Program-made: the position numbers and the translations under genes | Assembly (NCBI RefSeq): GCF_028687635.1 | Contig: NZ_JAQTZS010000016.1 | Location: forward strand, 1 to 53,156 | Length of the DNA: 53,156 nucleotides | Reading direction: 5' to 3' | Origin: Malikia sp. | GTDB lineage: Bacteria; Pseudomonadota; Gammaproteobacteria; Burkholderiales; Burkholderiaceae_C | The notes under the pieces: model-generated | Database searches by the model: none | The model's input: the letters and a program-made list of their open reading frames with translations, nothing else | Told to the model about the DNA's origin: nothing | In this document: one piece after another, positions 21,088-29,566 of the stretch | How positions within the stretch are numbered: the first letter of the stretch is position 1 | Layout of the letters: each line of letters begins with the position of its first letter

Positions 21088-24000
21088 ATGAGGAAGAGAA
21101 CAGCGATCGCGCTGACCGTCGTCGCGGCGCTCGCGGCTTGCGGTGGCGGCGAGGGAGGGGCGGTCCAGCAAACTGCCGATGGCTATCTGGTCGAGAGCGG
21201 CCTGGCGCAGAAGGGGCCTTTGGCCCGCGGGTCGGTGGTCACGCTCAACGAGCTCGACGCCACCGCGCTGGCGCCCAACGGCAAGAGCTACAGCTACGAG
21301 ACGAAGGATGATCGCGGCACCTTTTTTCCGTCCAGCAAGTTCACCAGTCCCTATCTGGAGACGACCGCCCAGGGCTATTACTTCAACGAGGTCACCGGCA
21401 ACAGCGACCAGTGGGTGGCGCTGCGCGGCCTGAGCGATCTCTCGGCCGGCGCGGATCGGGCCGTCAACGTCAACCTGCTGAGCGATGCCACGACGGAGCG
21501 CATCCGCACCCTGGTCACGGGCAAGCCAGCCCTGGCGTTCAAGGTGGCGCGTGCCAAGGCCCAGCGCGAGCTGCTCGATGCCCTGGGCATTGCCAACGGC
21601 GCCGATCTGCTGTCCGGTACGGCAAGCGCGCCGGCCAACTTCATGGAGCTCGATCTGAGCCAGTCGCGTCCGGCCGATCAGGCCCTGGCGGCGATTTCAG
21701 GCCTGGTTGCCCATGTCGGCAATCAGCGCAACAACGCGGGCGGCGTCACGGCCTTCCTGAGCGAGATGGGGGCCGATCTCGGCGATGACGGTCTGCTCAA
21801 CAACTCGATCAAGCTGGGGCGCAGCGTGACGGAACAGCTGCAGCAGGCGGCGCTGGCCGTCGACCTGGGCTTGGTCGCAAGCAATCTGAACAAGGCGTAT
21901 GGCAAGACGCTGTACCGCAAGGCCGATTTGACGCCATGGGTCGACAGCTCGGGCGGTCGCGACCAGGTGATCGACAAATACAAGTACGCTGCCGAGGGTG
22001 TTGCGGCTGGCAAGGAGAGCCTGTCGCCGGCCTGGGTGGCTGGCACCGATGACGTCGGTCAGTGCTTCTCGGTCAGTGGCGGCAGCTTGTACAAGAACGG
22101 CGTCAAGCAGAATGCGCCGGTGTTGGCGGCCAAGGGCAACCAGTTCACCTTGGGCGTCACGCCGCCCGCGCTGGGCAAACGTACCGAGTACCTCCAGCGC
22201 AGTGCCGCCGTGGCCGCCAAATGCACCGGGCAGACCACGGCCATGCGGCTGCTGCAGTACACGGTATCAGTCTCCAGCCAGGCTGCGATTGCGATGCCGG
22301 CCGATTACCTGGGCGCCAACCTGCCCGACATCACTGACTATTCCTACACGCCGGTCTATGCCGACCTGGTCAAGCAGGGGCGCGCCTTCGGCCCGACCGA
22401 TCACCCCTGGGGCGGAGCGGCCGACATCGCGCCGGTCGGCAGCGACCTCTGGCCGACCGGCGACTTCGGCATTTTCCTGATGACGCTTCCCGGCATGGAG
22501 GGCCGATACAAGGCGTCGTTCACCGGCAAGGCCGACGTCAGCCTGAGCGCGTCGTACAACACCAAGATCGAGAACCTGCGCTACGACGTGGCGCTCAACC
22601 GAACCACGTTCGACGTGGTGCGCGCCTCGAACGCCGACAACCCCGCTGGCGCGCACATGGTGCTGATCTTCAAGAACACCGGCGCCGGCGTCAAGAATCT
22701 GAAGGTGGTGCGGCCGGGCTACGACCCCCTCAACCCGCCGCTGTTCACGCAGGAGTTCATCGACCATGTCGCGCGCTTCAAGGTGCTGCGCTTCATGGAC
22801 TGGGTGCGCACCAACAACAATCCGAGCACGACCTGGGCCACGCGCACGCCGCCCAATCTGCCACATCGCACGACGACCGGCGTGCCCTGGGAGCATGTGA
22901 TCGCGCTGGCCAACCAGGCGCAGAAGGACATCTGGATCAACATCCCGGTCGCCGCCGACGACAACTATGTGCTGCAGCTCGCCCGGCTGCTGAAATCGAC
23001 GCTCAACGCCAACAGCAAGATCTATGTCGAATACAGCAACGAAGTCTGGAATTCGCAGTTCCAGCAGTTCGCGACCAACCGCAACCTCGCGACCAAGGAG
23101 CTCTATGACAACCCGCAATCGCCGCTGGCCCATGACGGCAAGACCCATGTCGATGTGATCGGCTACCGCTACATCGCCAAGCGCGGCAAGGAAATCAGCG
23201 ACATCTTCCGCGGCGTCTACGGCGACGCGGCCATGATGACGAAGGTGCGCCCGGTGTTCGCCAGCCAGGTGGTGCAGACCTATGTCGCGCAGCTCGGCCT
23301 GGATTTCATCGATGCGGTCTACGGCCCGCCGTCACGTTATTTCTACGCCTTCGCCGGCGCGCCGTACTTCAACCTGGGCAGCCTGCAGCTGGTCGATGGC
23401 CTGAGCGTCGACGCCGTGCTGCAAGCCATGAGCGATTCGGTGACCGCGATGCCCAAGCAGGCCTATTTCGAGAAGAACGTCGCCTTCGCCAGCTGGTACG
23501 GCCTGCCGTTCTTCGCCTACGAGGCCGGAGCCGACACCTTCGGCCCGGGCAGCATCGCGGCCAAGAAGGCCGCCAGCCTCGACCCGCGCCTGCTCGACAT
23601 CTGCAAGCGCTACCTGAGCAGCTGGTACGCCGGCGGCGGCCAGATGCTGATGTGGTACACCGCCGGTGCCAGCAACTGGGACACCCAGTACGGCACCTGG
23701 GGGCTGACGACCGATCTGGCGCTCACCGACGTGCCCAAGATCCAGTGCATGGACCAGACCCGCAACGGCCTGCTGCCCGCCATCAAGGCCCGCAACCAGG
23801 TGCCCGGCAGCTTCGATGCACTGGCCTATCTGGAAAACTTCGAGCCCTATAGCGAGAAATCCAAGGACCAGGTCAAGTACCTTCACCCTGGAAGTCATGT
23901 TGACTACCTGATCCACGCGCCGCAGGCCGGCAACTACTCGCTGGTGATCACCGCATCCGCCGCCCGCAGCGGCAACCAGATCGACGTGCTGCTCAACAAC

Positions 24001-24162
24001 CAGACCGTGACGGCCGCCTTCGAATTGAGTGGCAACAGCCTGAGCACGCCGCGCGACAACGCGGCGATCCCGATCGCGGTGCCCAGGGGCTTCAGCACCT
24101 TGCGCATCAAGACCAAGGCCGAGAACGGGGGCTTCTGGCTGTCTAAGTTCACGCTGCGCTGA
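21088..24162 (+). CDS. Large lipoprotein with glycoside-hydrolase-like domain
   Basis: The 1024-residue product has a lipoprotein signal ending LAAC at cysteine 18, so it should be anchored in a membrane facing outward. Residues about 30-340 resemble a repeat found in betaproteobacterial lipoproteins (GLAQKGPLARGSVVTLNELD). From about 440 to 910 there is a TIM-barrel-like region with VLRFMDW, WINIPVAADDNYV, YVEYSNEVWN (glutamate 652) and FFAYEAG (glutamate 812). These two glutamates look like the acid/base and nucleophile of clan GH-A hydrolases. The last 100 residues, ending GGFWLSKFTLR, resemble a CBM6/35-type carbohydrate-binding module. Substrate is unknown; extracellular polysaccharide turnover is an inference. 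AAGGGG precedes the start. Confidence 0.7.
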   Translation: MRKRTAIALTVVAALAACGGGEGGAVQQTADGYLVESGLAQKGPLARGSVVTLNELDATALAPNGKSYSYETKDDRGTFFPSSKFTSPYLETTAQGYYFNEVTGNSDQWVALRGLSDLSAGADRAVNVNLLSDATTERIRTLVTGKPALAFKVARAKAQRELLDALGIANGADLLSGTASAPANFMELDLSQSRPADQALAAISGLVAHVGNQRNNAGGVTAFLSEMGADLGDDGLLNNSIKLGRSVTEQLQQAALAVDLGLVASNLNKAYGKTLYRKADLTPWVDSSGGRDQVIDKYKYAAEGVAAGKESLSPAWVAGTDDVGQCFSVSGGSLYKNGVKQNAPVLAAKGNQFTLGVTPPALGKRTEYLQRSAAVAAKCTGQTTAMRLLQYTVSVSSQAAIAMPADYLGANLPDITDYSYTPVYADLVKQGRAFGPTDHPWGGAADIAPVGSDLWPTGDFGIFLMTLPGMEGRYKASFTGKADVSLSASYNTKIENLRYDVALNRTTFDVVRASNADNPAGAHMVLIFKNTGAGVKNLKVVRPGYDPLNPPLFTQEFIDHVARFKVLRFMDWVRTNNNPSTTWATRTPPNLPHRTTTGVPWEHVIALANQAQKDIWINIPVAADDNYVLQLARLLKSTLNANSKIYVEYSNEVWNSQFQQFATNRNLATKELYDNPQSPLAHDGKTHVDVIGYRYIAKRGKEISDIFRGVYGDAAMMTKVRPVFASQVVQTYVAQLGLDFIDAVYGPPSRYFYAFAGAPYFNLGSLQLVDGLSVDAVLQAMSDSVTAMPKQAYFEKNVAFASWYGLPFFAYEAGADTFGPGSIAAKKAASLDPRLLDICKRYLSSWYAGGGQMLMWYTAGASNWDTQYGTWGLTTDLALTDVPKIQCMDQTRNGLLPAIKARNQVPGSFDALAYLENFEPYSEKSKDQVKYLHPGSHVDYLIHAPQAGNYSLVITASAARSGNQIDVLLNNQTVTAAFELSGNSLSTPRDNAAIPIAVPRGFSTLRIKTKAENGGFWLSKFTLR

Positions 24163-24183
24163 TGGCAAGCCAGTCGTCGCCCA

Positions 24184-24255
24184 GGGTCGCGGGGGGTGCG
24201 GCGGGCGACGATTTGTGCTCGCACCATGAGGAGTCCGCCGCACTCCCCGCGACCC
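24184..24255. repeat. Long inverted repeat after the glycosidase-like lipoprotein gene
   Basis: Two 21-base arms (24184-24204 and 24235-24255) are complementary at 20 positions, and the remaining pair would be a G-U wobble in RNA. The 30-base loop contains a smaller GTGC-TC-GCAC hairpin. It starts 21 bases after the lipoprotein stop codon. No T-run follows, so it may protect the 3' end of the mRNA or act as a Rho-assisted terminator. Confidence 0.6.
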
Positions 24256-24281
24256 CTCCAGGCCACATCAACGTCCCGGCC

Positions 24282-24309
24282 CTTGAAATCACCGTCGCCG
24301 TCGCCAACT
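24282..24309 (+). promoter_or_regulatory. Sigma-32 (heat-shock) promoter candidate of htpG
   Basis: CTTGAAA matches the -35 consensus exactly, and after 13 bases CGCCAACT matches the -10 consensus CCCCATnT at six of seven defined positions. It ends 95 bases before the htpG start, which is a classic RpoH-controlled gene. Confidence 0.5.
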
Positions 24310-24324
24310 AGCCAGTCGTGTGCT

Positions 24325-24361
24325 GACCGGCCGGGTGGTGTCCTACACCATCGGGCCGGTC
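24325..24361 (+). other. Strong hairpin in the htpG 5' leader
   Basis: GACCGGCC pairs with GGCCGGTC, and inside it TGGTGT pairs with ACACCA around a CCT loop; the bases between allow one mismatch and two more pairs. It would begin about 9 bases after the transcription start predicted from the sigma-32 site and ends 43 bases before the ATG. It does not cover the start codon region directly. It could stabilise the mRNA, regulate translation with temperature, or end upstream transcripts. Confidence 0.5.
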
Positions 24362-24404
24362 GCTGCCTCCCCCGAATTCCACGTCGAGTTTTACTGCCTA
24401 GACC

Positions 24405-26339
24405 ATGAGCAAACATACCCACGCTTTCCAGGCCGAAGTGGCCCAGCTGCTGCACCTCGTCACCCACTCGCTGTACTCGAACCAGGAAATCTTCCTGCGC
24501 GAGCTGATCTCCAACGCGTCCGACGCCTGCGACAAGCTGCGCTTCGAGGCGCTCGACGACGCCACGCTGTACGAGGACGCCCCGAACCTCGAAGTGCGCG
24601 TTGCCTTCGATGCGGAGGCCAAGACGCTGACCATCACCGACAACGGCATCGGCATGAGCGAGTCCGAGGCCATCGCGCACCTCGGCACCATCGCCAAGAG
24701 CGGCACCAAGGACTTCATGGGCCGCCTGTCGGGCGACCAGAAGAAGGACGCGCAGCTGATCGGCCAGTTCGGCGTCGGTTTCTATTCGGGCTTCATCGTC
24801 GCCGACAAGATCACGGTCGAGTCGCGCCGCGCCGGCCTCAAGGCCGAGGACGGCGTGCGCTGGATCAGCGGCGGCAGCGGCGACTTCGAGACCGAGACCA
24901 TCACGCGCGCCGCGCGCGGCACCAGCGTGATCCTGCACCTGCGCGACGATGCGACCGAGTACCTGAACCGCTGGAAGCTCAAGGGCATCATCGCGAAGTA
25001 CTCCGACCACATCAGCCTGCCGATCCTGATGCGCAAGGAGGAGTGGGATGCCGAGAAGGGCGAGTCCGTGCTGCGGGACGAGTGGGAGGCCGTCAACTCG
25101 GCCAGCGCGCTCTGGACCCGCGCCAAGAAGGACATCGGCGACGAGCAGTACGCCGAGTTCTACAAGAACATCAGCTACGACCAGGAGGCGCCGCTGGCCT
25201 GGAGCCACAACCGCGTCGAGGGCGGCACCGAGTACACCCAGCTGCTCTACGTGCCGGCCAAGGCGCCGATGGACCTGTGGAACCGCGACAAGAAGGCCGG
25301 CGTCAAGCTCTACGTCAAGCGCGTCTTCATCATGGACGAGGCCGAGGCGCTGATGCCGACCTACCTGCGCTGGGTCAAGGGCGTGATCGACTCGGCCGAC
25401 CTGCCGCTCAACGTCAGCCGCGAGCTGCTGCAGGAGAGCCGCGACGTCAAGGCGATCCGCGAGGGCAACACGCGCCGCGTGCTGGCCATGCTGGAAGACC
25501 TGGCCAGGAAGGATCGCAAGCCCGAAGGCGCGGAATGGGACGCCCTGTCCGACGAGGACAAGCAGCAGGCGGAAAAGGATGCCGGCCGCTACGCCAGGTT
25601 CTACGCCGAGTTCGGCGCCGTGCTCAAGGAAGGCCTGGGCGAGGACTTCGCCAACCAGGACAAGCTCGCCAAGCTGCTGCGCTTCGCCTCGACCCAGAGC
25701 GATGCCGTCGGCGTCACCTTCGCCGACTACAAGGCGCGCATGAAGGAAGGCCAGGAGGCGATCTACTACATCACCGCCGACACCCTGGCCGCCGCCAAGA
25801 ACAGCCCGCAGCTCGAGGTCTTCAAGAAGAAGGGCATCGAGGTGCTGCTGATGAGCGACCGCGTCGACGAGTGGGCGCTGTCCTTCCTGAATCAGTTCGA
25901 CGGCACGCCGCTGCAGTCGGTCGCCAAGGGCGGCGTCGATCTGGGCAAGCTCCAGGACGAGGAGGAGAAGAAGGCCGCCGAACAGGCCGCCGAGACCTTC
26001 AAGCCGATGCTGGACCAGCTCAAGGAAGCGCTCAAGGACAAGGCGCAGGACGTGCGCGTCACCACCCGCCTGGTCGATTCGCCGGCCTGTCTGGTGGCCG
26101 AGGACCACGGCATGAGCACCCAGCTCGCGCGCATGCTCAAGCAGGCCGGCCAGCCGGTGCCCGACATGAAGCCGATCCTGGAAGTCAACGCCGACCATGC
26201 CCTGGTCAAGAAGCTCGAAGGCTCGGCCCATTTCCATGACCTGGCGCATATCCTGTTCGACCAGGCGCTGCTGGCCGAGGGCGGCCTGCCGGAAGATCCG
26301 GCCGCCTACGTCAAGCGCGTCAACGCCTTGCTGGTGTAA
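24405..26339 (+). CDS. htpG: Molecular chaperone HtpG (Hsp90)
   Basis: HtpG is the bacterial Hsp90, an ATP-driven dimeric chaperone in the cytoplasm. The 644-residue sequence begins with the ATP-binding GHKL fold ([19 protein letters not shown], then DNGIGMS and [11 protein letters not shown]), continues with the middle domain (the client and catalytic-arginine region [13 protein letters not shown]) and ends with the dimerisation domain. Length agrees with the family. The start codon has only a weak ribosome binding site, and the leader holds a heat-shock promoter candidate and a hairpin. A textbook terminator follows the stop codon. Confidence 0.98.
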   Translation: MSKHTHAFQAEVAQLLHLVTHSLYSNQEIFLRELISNASDACDKLRFEALDDATLYEDAPNLEVRVAFDAEAKTLTITDNGIGMSESEAIAHLGTIAKSGTKDFMGRLSGDQKKDAQLIGQFGVGFYSGFIVADKITVESRRAGLKAEDGVRWISGGSGDFETETITRAARGTSVILHLRDDATEYLNRWKLKGIIAKYSDHISLPILMRKEEWDAEKGESVLRDEWEAVNSASALWTRAKKDIGDEQYAEFYKNISYDQEAPLAWSHNRVEGGTEYTQLLYVPAKAPMDLWNRDKKAGVKLYVKRVFIMDEAEALMPTYLRWVKGVIDSADLPLNVSRELLQESRDVKAIREGNTRRVLAMLEDLARKDRKPEGAEWDALSDEDKQQAEKDAGRYARFYAEFGAVLKEGLGEDFANQDKLAKLLRFASTQSDAVGVTFADYKARMKEGQEAIYYITADTLAAAKNSPQLEVFKKKGIEVLLMSDRVDEWALSFLNQFDGTPLQSVAKGGVDLGKLQDEEEKKAAEQAAETFKPMLDQLKEALKDKAQDVRVTTRLVDSPACLVAEDHGMSTQLARMLKQAGQPVPDMKPILEVNADHALVKKLEGSAHFHDLAHILFDQALLAEGGLPEDPAAYVKRVNALLV

Positions 26340-26362
26340 ACCGGGGCGCTTGCCAGTCAAGA

Positions 26363-26387
26363 AGGGCTCCAGGTGGAGCCCTTTTTC
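26363..26387 (+). terminator. Rho-independent terminator of htpG
   Basis: AGGGCTCCA and TGGAGCCCT form a perfect 9-base-pair stem with a GG loop, and a T-run continues directly from the stem. It lies 23 bases after the htpG stop codon. Confidence 0.93.
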
Positions 26388-26431
26388 ATTTGCGTTTGGC
26401 CTGGCGCTGGCAGGCGCGTTAGCATCAGGCC

Positions 26432-26761
26432 ATGATCTCGCACCGATTTTCCGCCGTCCTGTTGTCATCGATCCTGGCGGGCTGCGGCTCGGTGGGGGCT
26501 GGCATTTCGGTGCCCATCGTGCCCGGCGTTTCGCTGGGGGTCGGCGTCGGCAGCGGCGGGGTTCAGCTCGGGGTCGGGGCTCATGCCGGTCCGGTCGGGG
26601 CGGGCGTGGGCGTCAACTCCAGTGGCCGTGTCACCGGCAACGTGGGTGTCGGCACCAGCGTGCCGCTGGGCGAGAGCGGCGCGCGCGCCGGGGTTGGAGT
26701 CGGCACCGGCACGGTGCTCTACGATCCCGTCCGCCCGTCCAACCCGCCAGCGCAGCGCTGA
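26432..26761 (+). CDS. Small glycine/valine-rich lipoprotein
   Basis: The 109-residue protein has a lipoprotein signal with lipobox LAGC (cysteine 18). The mature part is a low-complexity chain of GVGVG-type repeats and valines, ending in a proline-containing tail. I do not recognise a family; such glycine-rich lipoproteins are common and uncharacterised in Burkholderiales. Its stop codon overlaps the start of the mgtC-like gene (TGATG), so the two are probably co-translated. The coding call relies on the clean signal peptide and this coupling. Confidence 0.65.
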   Translation: MISHRFSAVLLSSILAGCGSVGAGISVPIVPGVSLGVGVGSGGVQLGVGAHAGPVGAGVGVNSSGRVTGNVGVGTSVPLGESGARAGVGVGTGTVLYDPVRPSNPPAQR

Positions 26762-27516
26762 TGGCCATGGACGCCAGCCTGTCGCTTTGGGCGCGCTACT
26801 GGTCGCTGCCGATCCTTGAGATCAACCTGCTGCTGTTCGCCAACCTGTCTGGCGCGCTGCTGCTGGGGCTGCTGGTCGGCTACGAGCGCAGCTATCACAG
26901 CCGGGCCGCCGGCATGCGCACCTACGGCATCGTCTGCATGGCGTCCTGCGCGCTGACCGTGTTCGCCGGCTATCCCGGCTTCTGGTGGGGCCAGGCCGAT
27001 ACCGCGCATCTGTCCGTGGACCCGACCCGGGTGGTGCAGGGCATCGTGACCGGGATCGGTTTTCTCGGGGCCGGCGTCATCATGCGCGACGGCCTGAACA
27101 TCAGCGGCTTGACCACGGCGGCATCGATCTGGGCCACCTCGGCCATCGGCGTGCTGGTCGGCGTCGGCTTCTATCCGGCCGCCATCCTGCTGGCGCTGCT
27201 GTCGGCGTCGCTGATGATGTGGGGCGTCAAGATCGAGGCACGCCTGCCGGCGCTGCCGGCCGCGGGCATCACGCTGAGTTTCCTGCCGGGGCACGAGCCC
27301 GATGACCAGGCGATCAAGGCGGCGATGCGCGACTGGGGTTATGCCTTGGCCGAGGGCTCGCTGCACATCGCCTGCCAGCACCAGCAGGTGAACTGGCAGT
27401 TCGTGCTGGTCGCGCTGCGCAGCCGGCCGCGCGCGATCTCGCTGTTCGACCTCGCGCGTCTGCTGCGCGGCTTGCCTGGTGTCGACGGCCTGCAGCTGAC
27501 GCACGCCCGCAACTGA
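26761..27516 (+). CDS. MgtC/SapB family inner-membrane protein
   Basis: MgtC-type proteins are small inner-membrane proteins tied to magnesium limitation and, in some species, to control of the F-type ATP synthase. The 251 residues include about five hydrophobic helices with the family motifs LLLGLLVGYERSYHSRAAGMRTYGIVCM, GIVTGIGFLGAGVIMRDG and GLTTAASIWATSAIGVLVG. A soluble domain of about 85 residues follows the membrane part. ATG 26761 overlaps the preceding stop by one base; an ATG at 26767 is also possible. It is convergent with the kinase gene 6 bases away. Confidence 0.88.
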   Translation: MAMDASLSLWARYWSLPILEINLLLFANLSGALLLGLLVGYERSYHSRAAGMRTYGIVCMASCALTVFAGYPGFWWGQADTAHLSVDPTRVVQGIVTGIGFLGAGVIMRDGLNISGLTTAASIWATSAIGVLVGVGFYPAAILLALLSASLMMWGVKIEARLPALPAAGITLSFLPGHEPDDQAIKAAMRDWGYALAEGSLHIACQHQQVNWQFVLVALRSRPRAISLFDLARLLRGLPGVDGLQLTHARN

Positions 27517-27522
27517 GCCTGG

Positions 27523-28533
27523 TCAGGCGACCAGCGCCGGCTGCCGCATCGCCTCGACCTGCTGCCAGAGGATGGCGGCCTGCTCCTGCCAGTAGGCGGC
27601 GCTGCCGAACCAGGGGAAGTTGATCGGGAAGATCGGATCGCTCCAGCGTCGCGCCAGCCAGGCGCTGTAGTGCAGCAGGCGCAGCGTGCGCAGCGGCTCG
27701 ATCAGCGCGAGCTCGCGCCGGTCGAACTCGCGCATCGTCTCGTAGCCGTCGAGCACGGCGCCGAGCTGGCGCTGCTGTTGCCGCCGGTCGCCGTTCAGCA
27801 GCATCCAGAGGTCCTGCACCGCCGGGCCGCTGCGGCTGTCGTCGAGGTCGACGAAATGCGGGCCCTGGTCCGGCGTCCAGAGGATGTTGCCGGGGTGGCA
27901 ATCGCCGTGCAGGCGCAGCGTGGCGATCCGGCCTTGCGGCGCACAGGCAGTCATCGCCTCGGTCGCCAGCACCAGCGCGGCCTGTGCCGCCTCGCGCCAG
28001 CGGCTGGCCGCCTCGGGCGGCAGGTCGCCCTGCTCGATCAGCCAGGCCAGCGGCTCCTGGCCGAAGGTCGTGGCGTCCAGCGCTGGCCGCAGTTCGAACG
28101 GTCTGGCCGCGCCCACCAGGTGCAGCCGCGCCAGCAGGCGGCCGATCCACTCCAGCACCTCGGGGTCGTCGAGCTCGGGCCGGCGACCGCCGCGCGCCGG
28201 GCTCACGCTGAACAGGAAGCCGCCGTGCTGATGCAAGGTCCGGCCCTGCAGCCGCAGTGGCGCGACCATCGGCACCTCGGCTTTGGCCAGTTCCTCGGCG
28301 AAGGCGTGCTCCTCCTCGATCTGCGCCTCGCTCCAGCGCCCGGGCCGGTAGAACTTGAGCACCGCCGCGCCGCCGTCCTCCAGTCGCGCCAGGTAGACCC
28401 GGTTCTCGTAGGAGCTCAGGCCCTGCAGCCGGCCGTCGCCGCGCAGGCCGATGCCGTCGAGCGCGTCGAGCACGACGTCGGGCGTGAGGGCGTCATAGGG
28501 ATGCAGGTCGGGGTCGTGATCGGATCTGAGCAT
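27523..28533 (-). CDS. srkA: SrkA/YihE-like stress-response protein kinase
   Basis: SrkA is a serine/threonine kinase of the aminoglycoside-phosphotransferase fold that protects E. coli against stress-induced death. This 336-residue protein (E. coli SrkA has 328) shows the nucleotide-binding lysine region AAVLKFYRPGRWS, the catalytic loop LHGDCHPGNILW and the metal-binding VDLDDSRSGPAVQDLWML. The family's C-terminal INFPWFGSAAYWQEQ segment is intact. ATG 28533 was preferred because similarity starts soon after it; an ATG at 28557 adds 8 residues. Neither has a strong ribosome binding site. The gene diverges from the methyltransferase gene. Confidence 0.88.
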   Translation of the reverse strand: MLRSDHDPDLHPYDALTPDVVLDALDGIGLRGDGRLQGLSSYENRVYLARLEDGGAAVLKFYRPGRWSEAQIEEEHAFAEELAKAEVPMVAPLRLQGRTLHQHGGFLFSVSPARGGRRPELDDPEVLEWIGRLLARLHLVGAARPFELRPALDATTFGQEPLAWLIEQGDLPPEAASRWREAAQAALVLATEAMTACAPQGRIATLRLHGDCHPGNILWTPDQGPHFVDLDDSRSGPAVQDLWMLLNGDRRQQQRQLGAVLDGYETMREFDRRELALIEPLRTLRLLHYSAWLARRWSDPIFPINFPWFGSAAYWQEQAAILWQQVEAMRQPALVA

Positions 28534-28586
28534 GGCGCGATTGTCGCAGCGCTCCATTGCCCGCGTGGCTCGCCTATCATCGGCCC

Positions 28587-29498
28587 ATGTCAGCCTCCCA
28601 AGCCCCCAAGAAAAATCGTCCCGCCCAGCGCTCCGCTGAAGGCCAGCGCGGCGCGCGCGCGCCCGAGAAATCGATCCAGGAGCAGCTGCCCGAGCTGCGC
28701 CCCGGCCAGTCGATCGAGCTGCTCCAGGAGCTGCATATCCTCACGCGCGAGGGCAAGCTGAACCAGGACACGCGGCGCAAGCTCAAGCAGGTCAACCACC
28801 TGCTGCAGTTCATCGAGCCGCTGCTGCGGGAGGCGCTGGCCGCGCGCGGCGACGTCAGCCTGGTCGACCATGGCGCCGGCAAGTCCTACCTCGGCTTCAT
28901 GCTCTACGACCTGTTCTTCCGCCCGCGCGAGGTCGGCTGGGTCTACGGCGTCGAGACCCGCGCCGAGCTGGTCGAGCGCTCCCGTGCCTTGGCCGAGCGC
29001 CTGGGCTTCGATCGCATGCGCTTCGTCGCCACCACGGTGCAGGAGGCCATGACCTCGGACCAGATCCCGGCCGAGGTCGATGTCGTCACCGCGCTGCACG
29101 CCTGCGACACCGCCACCGACGACGCGATCGCCTTCGGCCTGGCGCGCAACGCGCGCTGCATGGTGCTGGTGCCCTGCTGCCAGGCCGAGGTCGCCAGCGT
29201 GTTGCGCAAGCACAAGGCGCTGACCCTGTCGCGCACCCCGCTGGGCGAGCTCTGGCGCCACCCGCTGCACACGCGCGAGTTCGGCAGCCAGATCACCAAC
29301 GTGCTGCGCTGCCTCGAACTGGAGGCCCATGGCTACCAGGTCACCGTGACCGAGCTGGTCGGCTGGGAGCACTCGATGAAGAACGAGCTGATCCTGGCGC
29401 GCAAGGTCGGCAATGGCAAGGCCAGCGCGCGCGCGCGCCTGCAGCAGGTGCTCGACGAGCTCGGCCTGCAGGAGCTGCAGCAGCGCTTCGGCGCCTGA
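28587..29498 (+). CDS. SAM-dependent methyltransferase (Methyltransf_32 type)
   Basis: The 303-residue protein starts with about 45 basic, disordered residues, then a methyltransferase domain. The SAM-binding loop is SLVDHGAGKSYLGFMLYD, followed by YGVETRAELVERS for the ribose-binding acidic residue. TALHACDTATDDAIAFGL and MVLVPCCQAEV match the PF13679 family, which acts on small molecules or RNA in the few studied cases. Substrate cannot be predicted. The C-terminal 60 residues are alanine- and arginine-rich. It is followed 68 bases later by an aminotransferase gene on the same strand. Confidence 0.8.
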   Translation: MSASQAPKKNRPAQRSAEGQRGARAPEKSIQEQLPELRPGQSIELLQELHILTREGKLNQDTRRKLKQVNHLLQFIEPLLREALAARGDVSLVDHGAGKSYLGFMLYDLFFRPREVGWVYGVETRAELVERSRALAERLGFDRMRFVATTVQEAMTSDQIPAEVDVVTALHACDTATDDAIAFGLARNARCMVLVPCCQAEVASVLRKHKALTLSRTPLGELWRHPLHTREFGSQITNVLRCLELEAHGYQVTVTELVGWEHSMKNELILARKVGNGKASARARLQQVLDELGLQELQQRFGA

Positions 29499-29566
29499 GC
29501 GCCCGCCGGTCCGCCAAGCCGGGCGGCGGCGTGCTAAGCTCTTTTCATAATCAAAAGGAGACTTGC

